Position numbers and translations under genes: made by a program. A DNA stretch of 64,000 nucleotides from Ochrobactrum quorumnocens (GTDB lineage: Bacteria; Pseudomonadota; Alphaproteobacteria; Rhizobiales; Rhizobiaceae), in contig NZ_CP022604.1 in assembly GCF_002278035.1 (NCBI RefSeq), positions 1,302,001 to 1,366,000 on the forward strand. The letters run 5' to 3'. Below the pieces are notes generated by a model. That model did not search any database and was not told the DNA's origin. It was given only the letters and a program-made list of their open reading frames with translations. Positions within the stretch are counted from its first letter, which is position 1. Every line of letters starts with the position of its first letter. Positions 24,001-32,562 of the stretch are shown here, piece by piece.

Positions 24001-24855
24001 TCAGATGCCTTCGCCAAACATGTGTTCGCCGAACGCAGCTTCGCTCAACATCTGATCCATGACACGCGAAGGCTCAGAGCAACCGCTTTCACCGACTACC
24101 TTCGCAGGCACACCTGCAACGGTAGCATTCTGTGGAACAGATTTCAGCACAACAGAGCCGGCCGCTATCTTTGAGCAGTTTCCTACTTCAATATTACCAA
24201 GGATTTTGGCACCTGCACCGATCAGCACGCCGTGACGGATTTTTGGATGACGATCGCCACTGGCTTTGCCTGTACCACCAAGGGTAACACCATGCAGGAT
24301 CGAGACGTTGTCTTCGATCACCGCGGTCTCACCGACCACAAGTCCGGTAGCATGATCAAGGAACAATCCACTGCCAAATAGCGCAGCGGGATGAATATCC
24401 GTCTGAAAAATAGAAGACGAGCGGCTTTGCAGATAATAAGCGAAGTCTTTGCGCCCTTCTTTATAGAGCCAATGCGCCAAACGATGCGTTTGGATAGCAT
24501 GAAAACCTTTGAGATAAAGAACCGGGTCCATGAAACGGTTATAGGCCGGATCACGATCATAAACCGCCTGAATATCCACCCGCACGATATGCGACCATTC
24601 AGGGTTTGCCTCTAACATTGCATCGAAGGTCTGGCGCAGAATATCTGCGCTTACATCCGCATGTCCCAGACGCTCCGCAATACGATGCATCACAGCATCT
24701 TCCAGCGTCGACTGGTTGATAATCGTTGCGTAAAGAAACGTTCCAAGCACGGGATCGTTCTTGGCAGCTTCCTCCGCTTCGGCGCGGACAGAGTGCCAGA
24801 TCGGATCAACCTGCCCCAAAGAAGGGGATACTTTCGCGTTCGTACGAACTGACAT
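24001..24855 (-). CDS. cysE: Serine O-acetyltransferase
   Basis: Makes O-acetylserine from serine and acetyl-CoA, the first step of cysteine synthesis. It is 284 residues from MSVRTNAKVSPSLGQ; GGAG nine bases upstream supports this start. An N-terminal helical domain includes YLKGFHAIQTHRLAHWLY. A left-handed beta-helix follows, with the catalytic region FQTDIHPAALFGSGLFLDHA and VSILHGVTLGGTG. A long family-typical tail ends EHMFGEGI. It probably lies in the same direction as the hydrolase 170 bp upstream. Confidence 0.96.
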   Translation of the reverse strand: MSVRTNAKVSPSLGQVDPIWHSVRAEAEEAAKNDPVLGTFLYATIINQSTLEDAVMHRIAERLGHADVSADILRQTFDAMLEANPEWSHIVRVDIQAVYDRDPAYNRFMDPVLYLKGFHAIQTHRLAHWLYKEGRKDFAYYLQSRSSSIFQTDIHPAALFGSGLFLDHATGLVVGETAVIEDNVSILHGVTLGGTGKASGDRHPKIRHGVLIGAGAKILGNIEVGNCSKIAAGSVVLKSVPQNATVAGVPAKVVGESGCSEPSRVMDQMLSEAAFGEHMFGEGI

Positions 24856-25024
24856 TATGCATGCTCCAATTTTGCTCAATGCGGCGTCTGAACACTCCCC
24901 TTGCCCGTTTGCCTGCATCGCAATGTGAGTTCAGCGGATAACATATCTCAAAATGCCGTGCCTTTACACCGCATAAATCTTATCGCTCAGTTTAACGCAA
25001 TTGAATGAAATCCACCGTATCGGC

Positions 25025-25795
25025 TCAAAGAGGATTTTCTTCAAGAAAGGCCAAGACGCCCTTTTTATAGACCTTATCGCCCACCGCCAACATATGATCG
25101 CGGTCCGGGATATCGAGTGCCTGGCCATTTGGCAGCATATCGGCCAGTTCCTGTGCACTTCCTGCAATATCGTCAGTGGTACCAACTGCTACAAGGACCG
25201 GCTGCATGATGCGCGCAATTGCCTCGGCAGAAACCAGTTCTTTAGACGTAATGACACAAGCCGCCAGAGCAATCCGGTCGCTCTTGGTCTGATCGGCAAA
25301 TTTACGGAACATCAGTCCGCGCGGATGGGTGATCGTCGATGGGTCTTCAGCAAGCAATGCTTCGCCAATCGGCTCCCAATCGCCAGCACCTGTCACCATT
25401 CCAATGCCAAGCCCCCCAAATACAGCACTACGAACACGATCAGGATGCTCGATTGTAAGAAACGCGCTGATGCGCGCCCCCATCGAATACCCCATCACAT
25501 GCGCTTTTTCGATGCCCAGATGGTCAAGCAACGCTGCCGCATCGCTCGCCATAGCGCTCGGCGTATAATCATCGGCTTCATGGCTTTTCGCTGAAAACCC
25601 ATGCCCACGATTATCTATCGCAATGACACGATATCCAGCTTCGGTCAGCGTCCGAAACCAACCGGGCGACACCCAATTGACAAGGCTTGAGGACGCAAAA
25701 CCATGAATGAGCAAGATCGGATCGCCTTCTCCGTCCTGACGATACGCAAGACGCAAACCATCATGTTCGAAATATTCGATATCGAGCGCGCTCAA
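25025..25795 (-). CDS. Alpha/beta hydrolase (probable TTG start)
   Basis: 256 residues from a TTG that follows AAAAGGA by nine bases. The longer ATG reading (to 25867) runs into repeat-like sequence and adds 24 unrelated residues. The nucleophile is Ser104 in GYSMG, the oxyanion region is LIHGFASSS, and an acid/His pair lies in GTTDDIAGS and PDRDHMLAVGD. Small soluble hydrolase, substrate unknown. Confidence 0.85.
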   Translation of the reverse strand: MSALDIEYFEHDGLRLAYRQDGEGDPILLIHGFASSSLVNWVSPGWFRTLTEAGYRVIAIDNRGHGFSAKSHEADDYTPSAMASDAAALLDHLGIEKAHVMGYSMGARISAFLTIEHPDRVRSAVFGGLGIGMVTGAGDWEPIGEALLAEDPSTITHPRGLMFRKFADQTKSDRIALAACVITSKELVSAEAIARIMQPVLVAVGTTDDIAGSAQELADMLPNGQALDIPDRDHMLAVGDKVYKKGVLAFLEENPL

Positions 25796-25909
25796 TTTTG
25801 TATTCCTTTTGATTTTTAGATGCGTGGTGTCGGAATCATTTCCGCAAAGATGCGAAGCGGTTCGCACAGAAACAACAAATTAGAGGGTTTCCAGCAAAAT
25901 TAGAAAAAT

Positions 25910-26386
25910 CTAGCTGCGACACTCGCCACAAATAGCTGTGTGGATCGCTCTGTCACCACGCTTGATTCCGATCCGCTTAACAGTACCGGCAAGAAGTTCC
26001 ACGACATAAGCCGCCGGCCCTTGCGAAGAAATAATATCTTCGGAAAACGGGACAGCGTTTTCATGAATCGAGGATACATGGCCTGTGTCATCAAGGAAAA
26101 CCATATCCAGCGGCGAAGGCGTGTTCTGCATCCACATCATAACACTGCGCATTTCACCGAATACGAAAAGCATGGCTCGATCCTTTGGGAAGTCGGTGCG
26201 CCACATCAGCCCGCGCATCCGCGCCTCGTCCGTCGCAGCAACTTCCAAGCCAAATGACACTTTGCCTTTCGAGGTCATGAAGGTGAGTGGTTCTTTGTCC
26301 ATTGGCAAATGTATGGGCTTGGTTTCCTGCGCTTGGGTGGAAAACGCAAAGAAAATAAATGCAAATGCGAAAAGAATGCGGCCCAT
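25910..26386 (-). CDS. DUF192 family secreted protein
   Basis: 158 residues with a signal peptide (MGRILFAFAFIFFAFSTQA, then QE). The DUF192 core follows: VAATDEARMRGLMWR, AMLFVFGEMRSVMMWMQNT, PLDMVFLDDTGHV, and the final VVELLAGTVKRIGIKRGD. The family is widespread and periplasmic or extracellular in Proteobacteria; its function is not settled. The C-terminal CGEC adds a possible disulfide or metal site. Confidence 0.88.
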   Translation of the reverse strand: MGRILFAFAFIFFAFSTQAQETKPIHLPMDKEPLTFMTSKGKVSFGLEVAATDEARMRGLMWRTDFPKDRAMLFVFGEMRSVMMWMQNTPSPLDMVFLDDTGHVSSIHENAVPFSEDIISSQGPAAYVVELLAGTVKRIGIKRGDRAIHTAICGECRS

Positions 26387-26549
26387 TACCTGCTCTTGTC
26401 CTACGTGCTCGTGTTGAGTGTCTTTTGACAGACAATCACGAATGGTGCGTTTGAGCGGCGGACATTACCAATCAGGCCCAGACGCGGCAAGGCCCAGTCA
26501 CTGCTTAGTCACTGGCATCACCGGCTTGTGACATCGTCTGAAAGTCAAA

Positions 26550-27131
26550 TTAGTGCGAAACGGGAATCGCCGTGCCGATATCCGGATGGATTTCAGCGGC
26601 CATAAGGCCCTTGTCACCGTTGCCGAAACGGATCAGGACAACCTGACCGGGGCGCAGTTCCATCATTCCGAAACGGCGTAGTGTTTCCATATGAATGAAA
26701 ATATCTTCGGTGCCCTCACCGCGTGTCAAAAAGCCGAAGCCCTTAGTGCGATTGAACCACTTGACGATAACACGTTCCAGACCACTGGACGGCGTAACTG
26801 TAACATGCGTGCGCTGCGGCGGCATCTGCGCTGGATGCACAGCGGTCGACGTATCCATGGAAAGAACACGGAAGCATTGCATGCCACGGTCACCATTGCG
26901 AACTTCACAAACAATGCGCGCTCCTTCAAGCGCTGTTTGGAAGCCATCGCGGCGAAGCGAAGTGACATGCAGCAGGATATCGGAAAGACCCGGCTGGTCA
27001 GGAACAATGAAGCCGTAGCCCTTTGCAACGTCAAACCACTTAATGTGGCCGGACACTTCAATAAGTTCGCCTAGCTCTTCTGAGGAGGCCTGACTGCGAA
27101 ACTGGTCACTCGACACAGATTTGTCCGCCAT
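26550..27131 (-). CDS. Double cold-shock-domain protein
   Basis: 193 residues from MADKSVSSDQFRSQ (GAGGAGGGG upstream). Two complete cold-shock domains: about 25-90 (GHIKWFDVAKGYGFIVPD, then DILLHVTSL) and about 118-185 (VIVKWFNRTKGFGFLTRG, then DIFIHMETL). Both have the RNP-1 and RNP-2 aromatic motifs, separated by a proline-rich linker. This tandem form is typical of rhizobia and brucellae. Presumed single-strand RNA/DNA chaperone. Confidence 0.92.
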   Translation of the reverse strand: MADKSVSSDQFRSQASSEELGELIEVSGHIKWFDVAKGYGFIVPDQPGLSDILLHVTSLRRDGFQTALEGARIVCEVRNGDRGMQCFRVLSMDTSTAVHPAQMPPQRTHVTVTPSSGLERVIVKWFNRTKGFGFLTRGEGTEDIFIHMETLRRFGMMELRPGQVVLIRFGNGDKGLMAAEIHPDIGTAIPVSH

Positions 27132-27497
27132 GCGCTCGCCCCTCCTCTGTTGTTCCGTTGCGATTCTGACCTGATTCTTGACCAAAGAATAACACTTCCT
27201 TAACCGGATGCGGCAAGCCTAAACTTATGCTGTCTTGAGGATGACCACAGGCTTTGTGCCTTCATCGTTAATTCGTAAATTTCTCAAATGCAAAATTGCC
27301 CTGTCAGCAACACAATCAAAAACATATGGCAGCAGTAAAATTCGACAACTTGTTTACTTGTGTTTTCCCACAAGCAGCCTATCCACAAAACCGCTCTTAA
27401 ATGCTCTGCAAAATGAACTGGGACTTGAGCTGAACCATTCCTCCTGGAATGCGTTGAACTTCTGTGACCGGGTCAGCATATGAACCAGGAGAAAACT
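27132..27497. other. Divergent spacer between csp and gloA
   Basis: About 366 bp without a recognisable gene. It should hold both promoters; cold-shock genes often have long leaders. I see no strong -35/-10 pair or hairpin. An 82-codon frame on the plus strand has no family features. Confidence 0.4.
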
Positions 27498-27938
27498 ATG
27501 CGTTATCTGCACACGATGGTTAGAATTCGCGATATTGATGAATCGCTCGATTTTTATGTCAACAAGTTTGGCCTTGAAGAAATTCGCCGCACCGAAAACG
27601 AAAAAGGCCGTTTCACGCTGATTTTCCTTGCCGCTCCATCCGATAAGGAAAAAGCCAAAGCAGAACGCGCGCCAGAGCTGGAGCTCACCTATAACTGGGA
27701 CCCTGAAACCTATAGCGGTGGTCGTAATTTCGGCCATCTCGCCTACGCGGTCGATGATATCTATGAGACTTGCCAGAAATTGAAAGACGCCGGTGTCACC
27801 ATCAACCGTCCGCCACGTGACGGCCATATGGCTTTCATCAAGTCTCCAGATGGCATTTCCATTGAGCTGATCCAAAAAGGCGAGCGCCTTGCACCACAGG
27901 AGCCATGGGCTTCCGCTGAAAATATTGGCAGCTGGTAA
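27498..27938 (+). CDS. gloA: Lactoylglutathione lyase (glyoxalase I)
   Basis: Converts the methylglyoxal-glutathione hemithioacetal to S-lactoylglutathione. It is 146 residues from MRYLHTMVRIRDIDES, because AGGAG is six bases upstream; an ATG six codons earlier lacks a site. The metal ligands follow the glyoxalase pattern: His5, Glu62 (LELTYNW), His80 (FGHLAYAV) and Glu123 (ISIELIQ). Small-type bacterial enzyme, so probably nickel/cobalt dependent (inference). Confidence 0.96.
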   Translation: MRYLHTMVRIRDIDESLDFYVNKFGLEEIRRTENEKGRFTLIFLAAPSDKEKAKAERAPELELTYNWDPETYSGGRNFGHLAYAVDDIYETCQKLKDAGVTINRPPRDGHMAFIKSPDGISIELIQKGERLAPQEPWASAENIGSW

Positions 27939-27943
27939 TTACG

Positions 27944-27978
27944 AAAAAGGCCCGGTCTTTCGACCGGGCCTTTTCTTT
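27944..27978 (+). terminator. Terminator after gloA
   Basis: AAGGCCCGGTC (27947-27957), loop TTTC, GACCGGGCCTT (27962-27972), then TTCTTTG. It begins eight bases past the stop. Confidence 0.9.
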
Positions 27979-27983
27979 GCAAT

Positions 27984-28090
27984 AAAGCACTTCCAGCAAA
28001 AGTGCAAAGCGGTTTTGCGTTGGATAATTCGTAAAAACAAATAGTTACAGCGGGTCCAAAGATTCAGCCTTAACTGGAACCGCTGTAACT
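27984..28090. repeat. Dispersed repeat, family B (full copy)
   Basis: First half begins AAAGCACTTCCAGCAAAAG and contains GCGGTTTTGCGTTGGATAA. Second half is an inverted repeat TTACAGCGGGTCCA / TGGAACCGCTGTAA. It is near identical in layout to 35819-35923. It fills the space between gloA and the convergent Tim44-like gene. Confidence 0.8.
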
Positions 28091-28094
28091 AAGC

Positions 28095-29138
28095 TTATTC
28101 AGTTCCCTGAATGGCTGCGAGCTGCCATTCCCCGCCGTCCTTGCGGGTAAAGGTCCAGACTTCGACGCTTTCAACTGGCTCATCTGGATTGCCTTCAACG
28201 ACTGCCCCCGTGTTGCGGTCAAGCATGACATCGATGGCCGAATAGCGGATAGCGACCGTCGCATATTCGACGTCGCCTTCACGCCAGGCTTCAGAAACAT
28301 CACCTTGAAGCAGCTTCACGTCCTTAACTTCGTTACGCATCCCGCTGGAAGCGATCTCGCCAAGCTCTTCAGCGAGGTAAGACATGGCTTCTGGGGTTGC
28401 GAGCTTGCGAAGAGCTGCATAATCCTCACGGCCATAGGCGGTCTGGATTTCCGAAAGCATCTGCTCGAAGCGGTCGAGTTCTTCCTGACCAACATCCATT
28501 GGCTCTTCTTCAACGACAGGTGCCGCCGGGATTTCAGCCTGTTTGGCTTCAAACGGATTAACCGACGGCGTACGGCTAGCAACGCCTGCCTGTGGCGCCG
28601 CACTCTTCGCAGCGCCGAAAGGCTGCGCGCCGCCAAAAGGCTTCGCACCAGCATTACCCGCGCTTGCAGCTGCCGTCTGACGACGGTTAGCAAACATGCG
28701 CATGACAAACATCGCAATCAGCGCAATGACGGCCACCTGCAGAAGAAGACCAAACATGCCGGCAAGACCACCAAGGCCATTACCGAGCATCATGCCAATC
28801 AGACCACCGACAAGCAGTCCGCCAAGCATGGAACGGCCGAAATTGCCGAACATGCCGCCTGAACGCGTTGCAGCGGCCGCGTTCTGTGCGCCAGCCGCAG
28901 GTCGGTTAGCCTGCGTGTTCGTGCCTGGGTTAGGCGTCATTGAACGTTCCATTGGAGCTGCGTTGTTTGGCGCGGTACGTGTCGGCGCTGGCGCCTGATA
29001 AGTACGCGCACCACGGCTACCAAAACCGCCCCCACCAGCACGGCGAGCCTCGGCGAAATCAACAGCGGCAAAAGAGGCTATAAGGCCAAGGACCATTGCA
29101 GCGGTCAGTTTGGTCAAGCGGTTTCCGGAACCCGGCAT
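28095..29138 (-). CDS. Tim44-like domain protein
   Basis: 347 residues from MPGSGNRLTKLTAAM (GGGAG upstream). Order: signal peptide or N-terminal membrane anchor ending near AEA-RR, a Gly/Ala/Pro/Asn low-complexity stretch (about 34-85), a glycine-rich hydrophobic region and a membrane span (about 95-145, MFGLLLQVAVIALIAMFVMR), another linker, and a C-terminal Tim44-like domain from about 215 (FEQMLSEIQTAYGREDYAALRKL to the end). Mitochondrial Tim44 descends from such proteins. The bacterial role is unclear, presumably envelope or protein assembly. Confidence 0.88.
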   Translation of the reverse strand: MPGSGNRLTKLTAAMVLGLIASFAAVDFAEARRAGGGGFGSRGARTYQAPAPTRTAPNNAAPMERSMTPNPGTNTQANRPAAGAQNAAAATRSGGMFGNFGRSMLGGLLVGGLIGMMLGNGLGGLAGMFGLLLQVAVIALIAMFVMRMFANRRQTAAASAGNAGAKPFGGAQPFGAAKSAAPQAGVASRTPSVNPFEAKQAEIPAAPVVEEEPMDVGQEELDRFEQMLSEIQTAYGREDYAALRKLATPEAMSYLAEELGEIASSGMRNEVKDVKLLQGDVSEAWREGDVEYATVAIRYSAIDVMLDRNTGAVVEGNPDEPVESVEVWTFTRKDGGEWQLAAIQGTE

Positions 29139-29154
29139 AAGTATCTCCCAAGAG

Positions 29155-29235
29155 AGCATTTCCAGCTAAAAGTGCGAAGCGTTTTTGCATAGGATAATGC
29201 GTAAAAATAATCAGAGCGGTCTCAGCGATTTCATT
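29155..29235. repeat. Dispersed repeat, family B (partial copy)
   Basis: GAGCATTTCCAGCTAAAAG, then GCGAAGCGTTTTTGCA, then GGATAATGCGTAAAAATAA. It lacks the perfect second-half inverted repeat of the full copies. It lies just upstream of the Tim44-like gene start. The rest of 29236-29390 holds an imperfect TTCACCCC / GGGTGTGAA dyad and no gene. Confidence 0.65.
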
Positions 29236-29391
29236 TTACTAGAACGATCACTGAATGTTTTAGTCCGACATCATATGGGAATTCACCCCTGCTGTTCACA
29301 AGGGTGTGAAGTCAAAAAAATGGAGAAATTTCAAATAGAGCGCCGTGCGCCCTCTTGGGCGTGCAAAGGTCGTTCTAAATGCTTAAACTTA

Positions 29392-29438
29392 CAGCATAAT
29401 TTTACCTTAAGCTGTTTCAGGTTTAAGGAGTTATGCTG
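29392..29438 (-). other. Hairpin across the recJ stop codon
   Basis: CAGCATAA (29392-29399) pairs with TTATGCTG (29431-29438), enclosing CCTTAA (29405-29410) / TTAAGG (29423-29428). The recJ stop is inside the outer arm. It may act as a terminator or 3'-end stabiliser. No good U-run follows on the minus strand. Confidence 0.55.
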
Positions 29439-31218
29439 CAGGCACAGCAGCATCCAAAATCTGAATCTGAGGTGTCACCGAGCCATTCCAATGGTTGAGC
29501 GACAGATTGCCAACAACATGCACGCTCTGGCCGATATTATTGAACAAAAACCGTCCAAGATCGCCCTCAGCAGCTCTGAAGGCGATTGCATTGACCCGCT
29601 TTCCATCTGCGCCACGCAGCGCGACCCGAACATGATCACGCCCCACGCCGCGCACATCTGCCAACACATGATGCGGTAAAGCCAACACCGGCTGCGGATG
29701 CGCCGACCCGAAAGGTCCTGCCTTCTGCAAGGATTCATAGAGCGAGACTGTGGCACCCGATGCCGCAACTGCACCGTCGATGGAAAGACTCTGATTTTGG
29801 CGTAGTCGTGAAACGATATCCGCAGATTCTTCTTCAAGAAACGCCCGAAGTGCACCAAGTTTGCCGCGCTCGATGGTAATGCCAGCGGCCATGGCATGAC
29901 CACCGCCCTTGATCAGCAACCCCTTATCGACCGCGTTGCGAACAAGCTTCCCAAGATCAAATCCCGCAATGGAGCGTCCCGAACCGGAGCCCGTGCCATT
30001 GGCATTGAAGGCGATAGCGAAAGCCGGACGGCGCGCCTTTTCCTTAAGACGGGAGGCGAGAAGACCAACAATGCCGGGATGCCAGTGGTCACTCGCAGTC
30101 ACGATCACTGAAGCGCCCGCGCCACCGGAAATCTCAAGTGAAGCCTCCGCTTCGGCCTCGATCAGCATTTCAGCTTCCATCGCCTGCCGTTCCTGATTGA
30201 GCCGGTCGAGTTCAACCGCAATCGGGTCCGCGGTAGTTGAATCTTCAAGCGTCAGCAAGCGCGCGCCCAGTCCGGCATCGCCAATACGACCACCCGCATT
30301 GATACGCGGGCCAATAAGATAGCCTAGATGGAAGACGTTGAGCGGCTCGCCGATACGTGACACACGGCCAAGTGCTGCCAGTCCGGCATTGCTCTGACTG
30401 CGTGCAACCAACAGACCTTTGACCACAAAGGCACGATTGACGCCTTTCAACGGCACCACATCACAAACCGTTGCAAGTGCAACCAGATCAAGCATGCCTA
30501 ACAAATCCGGCCCTGCACCTTTTCCGCGTTCGCGCAGAACTTTCGCAACCTGAACAAGAGTAAGAAACACGACCCCCGCAGCGCAAAGGTGCTCCTGCTG
30601 CGAAATATCATCTTCACGATTGGGATTGACGATCGCCACCGCATCTTCTGGCAGATTGCCACCGACCTGATGGTGATCGAGGACGACAACATCGGCGCCC
30701 GCCTCTTTTGCAGCTGTGATCGACGGCGCGCTGTTGGTGCCGCAATCGACTGTCACGATCAGCGTTGCGCCCTTCGCAACCAGTTCACGCATGGCATCTG
30801 GGTTCGGCCCATAACCTTCAAAGATGCGATCCGGGATATAGATCGAATGTGTGATGCCGTAATGTTTGAGAAAACGCGCCATTAATGCAGATGAGCATGC
30901 ACCATCCACATCGTAGTCGCCGAAAATCGCAACAGTTTCGCGACGCATTATGGCGTCAGCAATACGGTTGGCAGCCTTATTCATATCGGTGAGCATAGCC
31001 GGATCGGGCATGAGATTGCGCAAACTTGGATCGATGAACTCCGGCGCTCCCTCAACGCTTACGCCGCGTCCGGCAAGAACGCGCGATACAAGATCGGAAA
31101 TGCCGTGATGTTGGGCTATCGCGAGAGCTATATTGGCTTCACGGGGGCCAAGCCGGTCCATCCACTTCTGGCCAGTGACAGAATTCCGGATACCAAGAAA
31201 AAAGCGTTCTGTTGTCAT
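29431..31218 (-). CDS. recJ: Single-stranded-DNA-specific exonuclease RecJ
   Basis: 5'-3' ssDNA exonuclease for recombination and mismatch repair, 595 residues. DHH-family motifs are present: DYDVDGACSSALM, VDCGTNS, LDHHQVGG. The DHHA1 part has GGGHAMAAG. The OB-like C-terminal domain ends IQILDAAVPAA. It follows glpX after a terminator. Confidence 0.97.
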   Translation of the reverse strand: MTTERFFLGIRNSVTGQKWMDRLGPREANIALAIAQHHGISDLVSRVLAGRGVSVEGAPEFIDPSLRNLMPDPAMLTDMNKAANRIADAIMRRETVAIFGDYDVDGACSSALMARFLKHYGITHSIYIPDRIFEGYGPNPDAMRELVAKGATLIVTVDCGTNSAPSITAAKEAGADVVVLDHHQVGGNLPEDAVAIVNPNREDDISQQEHLCAAGVVFLTLVQVAKVLRERGKGAGPDLLGMLDLVALATVCDVVPLKGVNRAFVVKGLLVARSQSNAGLAALGRVSRIGEPLNVFHLGYLIGPRINAGGRIGDAGLGARLLTLEDSTTADPIAVELDRLNQERQAMEAEMLIEAEAEASLEISGGAGASVIVTASDHWHPGIVGLLASRLKEKARRPAFAIAFNANGTGSGSGRSIAGFDLGKLVRNAVDKGLLIKGGGHAMAAGITIERGKLGALRAFLEEESADIVSRLRQNQSLSIDGAVAASGATVSLYESLQKAGPFGSAHPQPVLALPHHVLADVRGVGRDHVRVALRGADGKRVNAIAFRAAEGDLGRFLFNNIGQSVHVVGNLSLNHWNGSVTPQIQILDAAVPAA

Positions 31219-31235
31219 GGTTTCTTAAAGACACA

Positions 31236-31264
31236 AAAGGCGGCATTTTTGCAATGCCGCCTTT
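31236..31264 (-). terminator. Terminator between glpX and recJ
   Basis: 12-bp stem AAAGGCGGCATT (31236-31247), loop TTTGC, AATGCCGCCTTT (31253-31264). On the minus strand it is downstream of glpX and just before the recJ start, so recJ may depend on readthrough or on its own promoter. Confidence 0.8.
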
Positions 31265-31286
31265 ATTGATTAAACTTTGAGTAATT

Positions 31287-32285
31287 TTAGAACTTAGACA
31301 AATCCTGATGTCTTGCCTTGATTTCACGAACCGTCTGCGAGCTTGAGCGCATGACGATTGTATGCGTCTGGATATAGTCACGAGCGAACTTGACACCCGA
31401 AAGCATATTGCCATCGGTTACGCCGGTTGCTGCGAACAATACGTCGCCCTTTGCCATTTCTTCCATCGTATAAATCTTTTTGGGGTCCGAAATACCCATC
31501 TTGGCTGCGCGCGCGATCTTCTCATCGGAGTTGAGCTGAAGGCGTCCCTGCATCTGGCCACCAATGCAACGCAGTGCCGCAGCCGCCAGCACGCCTTCTG
31601 GCGCGCCGCCAATACCGATATAAATATCGATGCCGGTTTCATCGGGGTTGGTCGTGTGCATCACACCAGCAACGTCGCCATCGCCGATCAGCCGAATGGA
31701 GGCACCAGTTGCCCGCACTTCTTCAATCAGTCGCGCGTGGCGTGGACGATCCATGATGCAAGCCGTGATTTCGTGTGGCTTCACACCCTTTGCCTTGGCA
31801 ATAGCATGGATGTTGTCAGTCGGCGACGCATCAAGATCGACGACGCCCCTAGGATAGCCCGGACCAACGGCAATCTTTTCCATGTAAACATCTGGTGCGT
31901 AAAGCAGGTTGCCTTTCTCAGCGATGGCAATAACGGCCAGCGAGTTCGGCAGATTCTTTGCGCAAATCGTCGTGCCTTCCAGCGGATCGAGCGCGATATC
32001 AACGTCAGGCCCCTGCTTGGTGCCGACTTCTTCACCAATATAAAGCATTGGCGCTTCATCGCGTTCGCCTTCACCGATCACGACTGTACCGGCAATTGGT
32101 AGGCGGTTCAGTTCCTGTCGCATGGCATCAACTGCCGCCTGATCGGCAGCCATTTCGTCGCCACGTCCACGCAGGCGGGCTGCTGCAACCGCCGCACGTT
32201 CGGCAACGCGGACCAGCTCAAGCGTCAGAATACGATCAAGTCCATGGGCCAATCCATGAGGTTGCTGTTCTGCATTCTTAGCCAT
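31287..32285 (-). CDS. glpX: Class II fructose-1,6-bisphosphatase (GlpX)
   Basis: Gluconeogenic removal of the 1-phosphate from fructose 1,6-bisphosphate, 332 residues. Class II motifs are visible: VVIGEGERDEAPMLYIGE, the metal site DIALDPLEGTTICAKN, and IYIGIGGAPEGVLAAAALR. It starts MAKNAEQQPHGL. The glpX-recJ neighbourhood downstream of hom is common in rhizobiales (from memory). Confidence 0.96.
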   Translation of the reverse strand: MAKNAEQQPHGLAHGLDRILTLELVRVAERAAVAAARLRGRGDEMAADQAAVDAMRQELNRLPIAGTVVIGEGERDEAPMLYIGEEVGTKQGPDVDIALDPLEGTTICAKNLPNSLAVIAIAEKGNLLYAPDVYMEKIAVGPGYPRGVVDLDASPTDNIHAIAKAKGVKPHEITACIMDRPRHARLIEEVRATGASIRLIGDGDVAGVMHTTNPDETGIDIYIGIGGAPEGVLAAAALRCIGGQMQGRLQLNSDEKIARAAKMGISDPKKIYTMEEMAKGDVLFAATGVTDGNMLSGVKFARDYIQTHTIVMRSSSQTVREIKARHQDLSKF

Positions 32286-32562
32286 GTGAACAAAGTCCCG
32301 AATTTGAATTACGTTGCTGCGTTCGTATAACGCCAGTGTCGCTACTTATAGCGACATTATGCAAATCTTTTGTCAAAGTCCCCCACTCTCCGCAAGAGAA
32401 AGAGGCCTCCATTACAGAAAGAACGGGAAAAAGATTTTGTGCTCAAGCGCTTAATCGATTTAGCTCTACACGCTTGGTTTCATGTCATGGACGGGCGTGA
32501 ACAAACACACCCGACCATTGATATCAGAAAACCCGAAAGCAACCAGAAGAGGTTTCGAGAGA

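Noticed and set aside
29155..29430. A small RNA gene between the Tim44-like gene and recJ
   Set aside because: Only a partial repeat, an imperfect dyad and the recJ end hairpin are visible; no promoter-plus-terminator unit.
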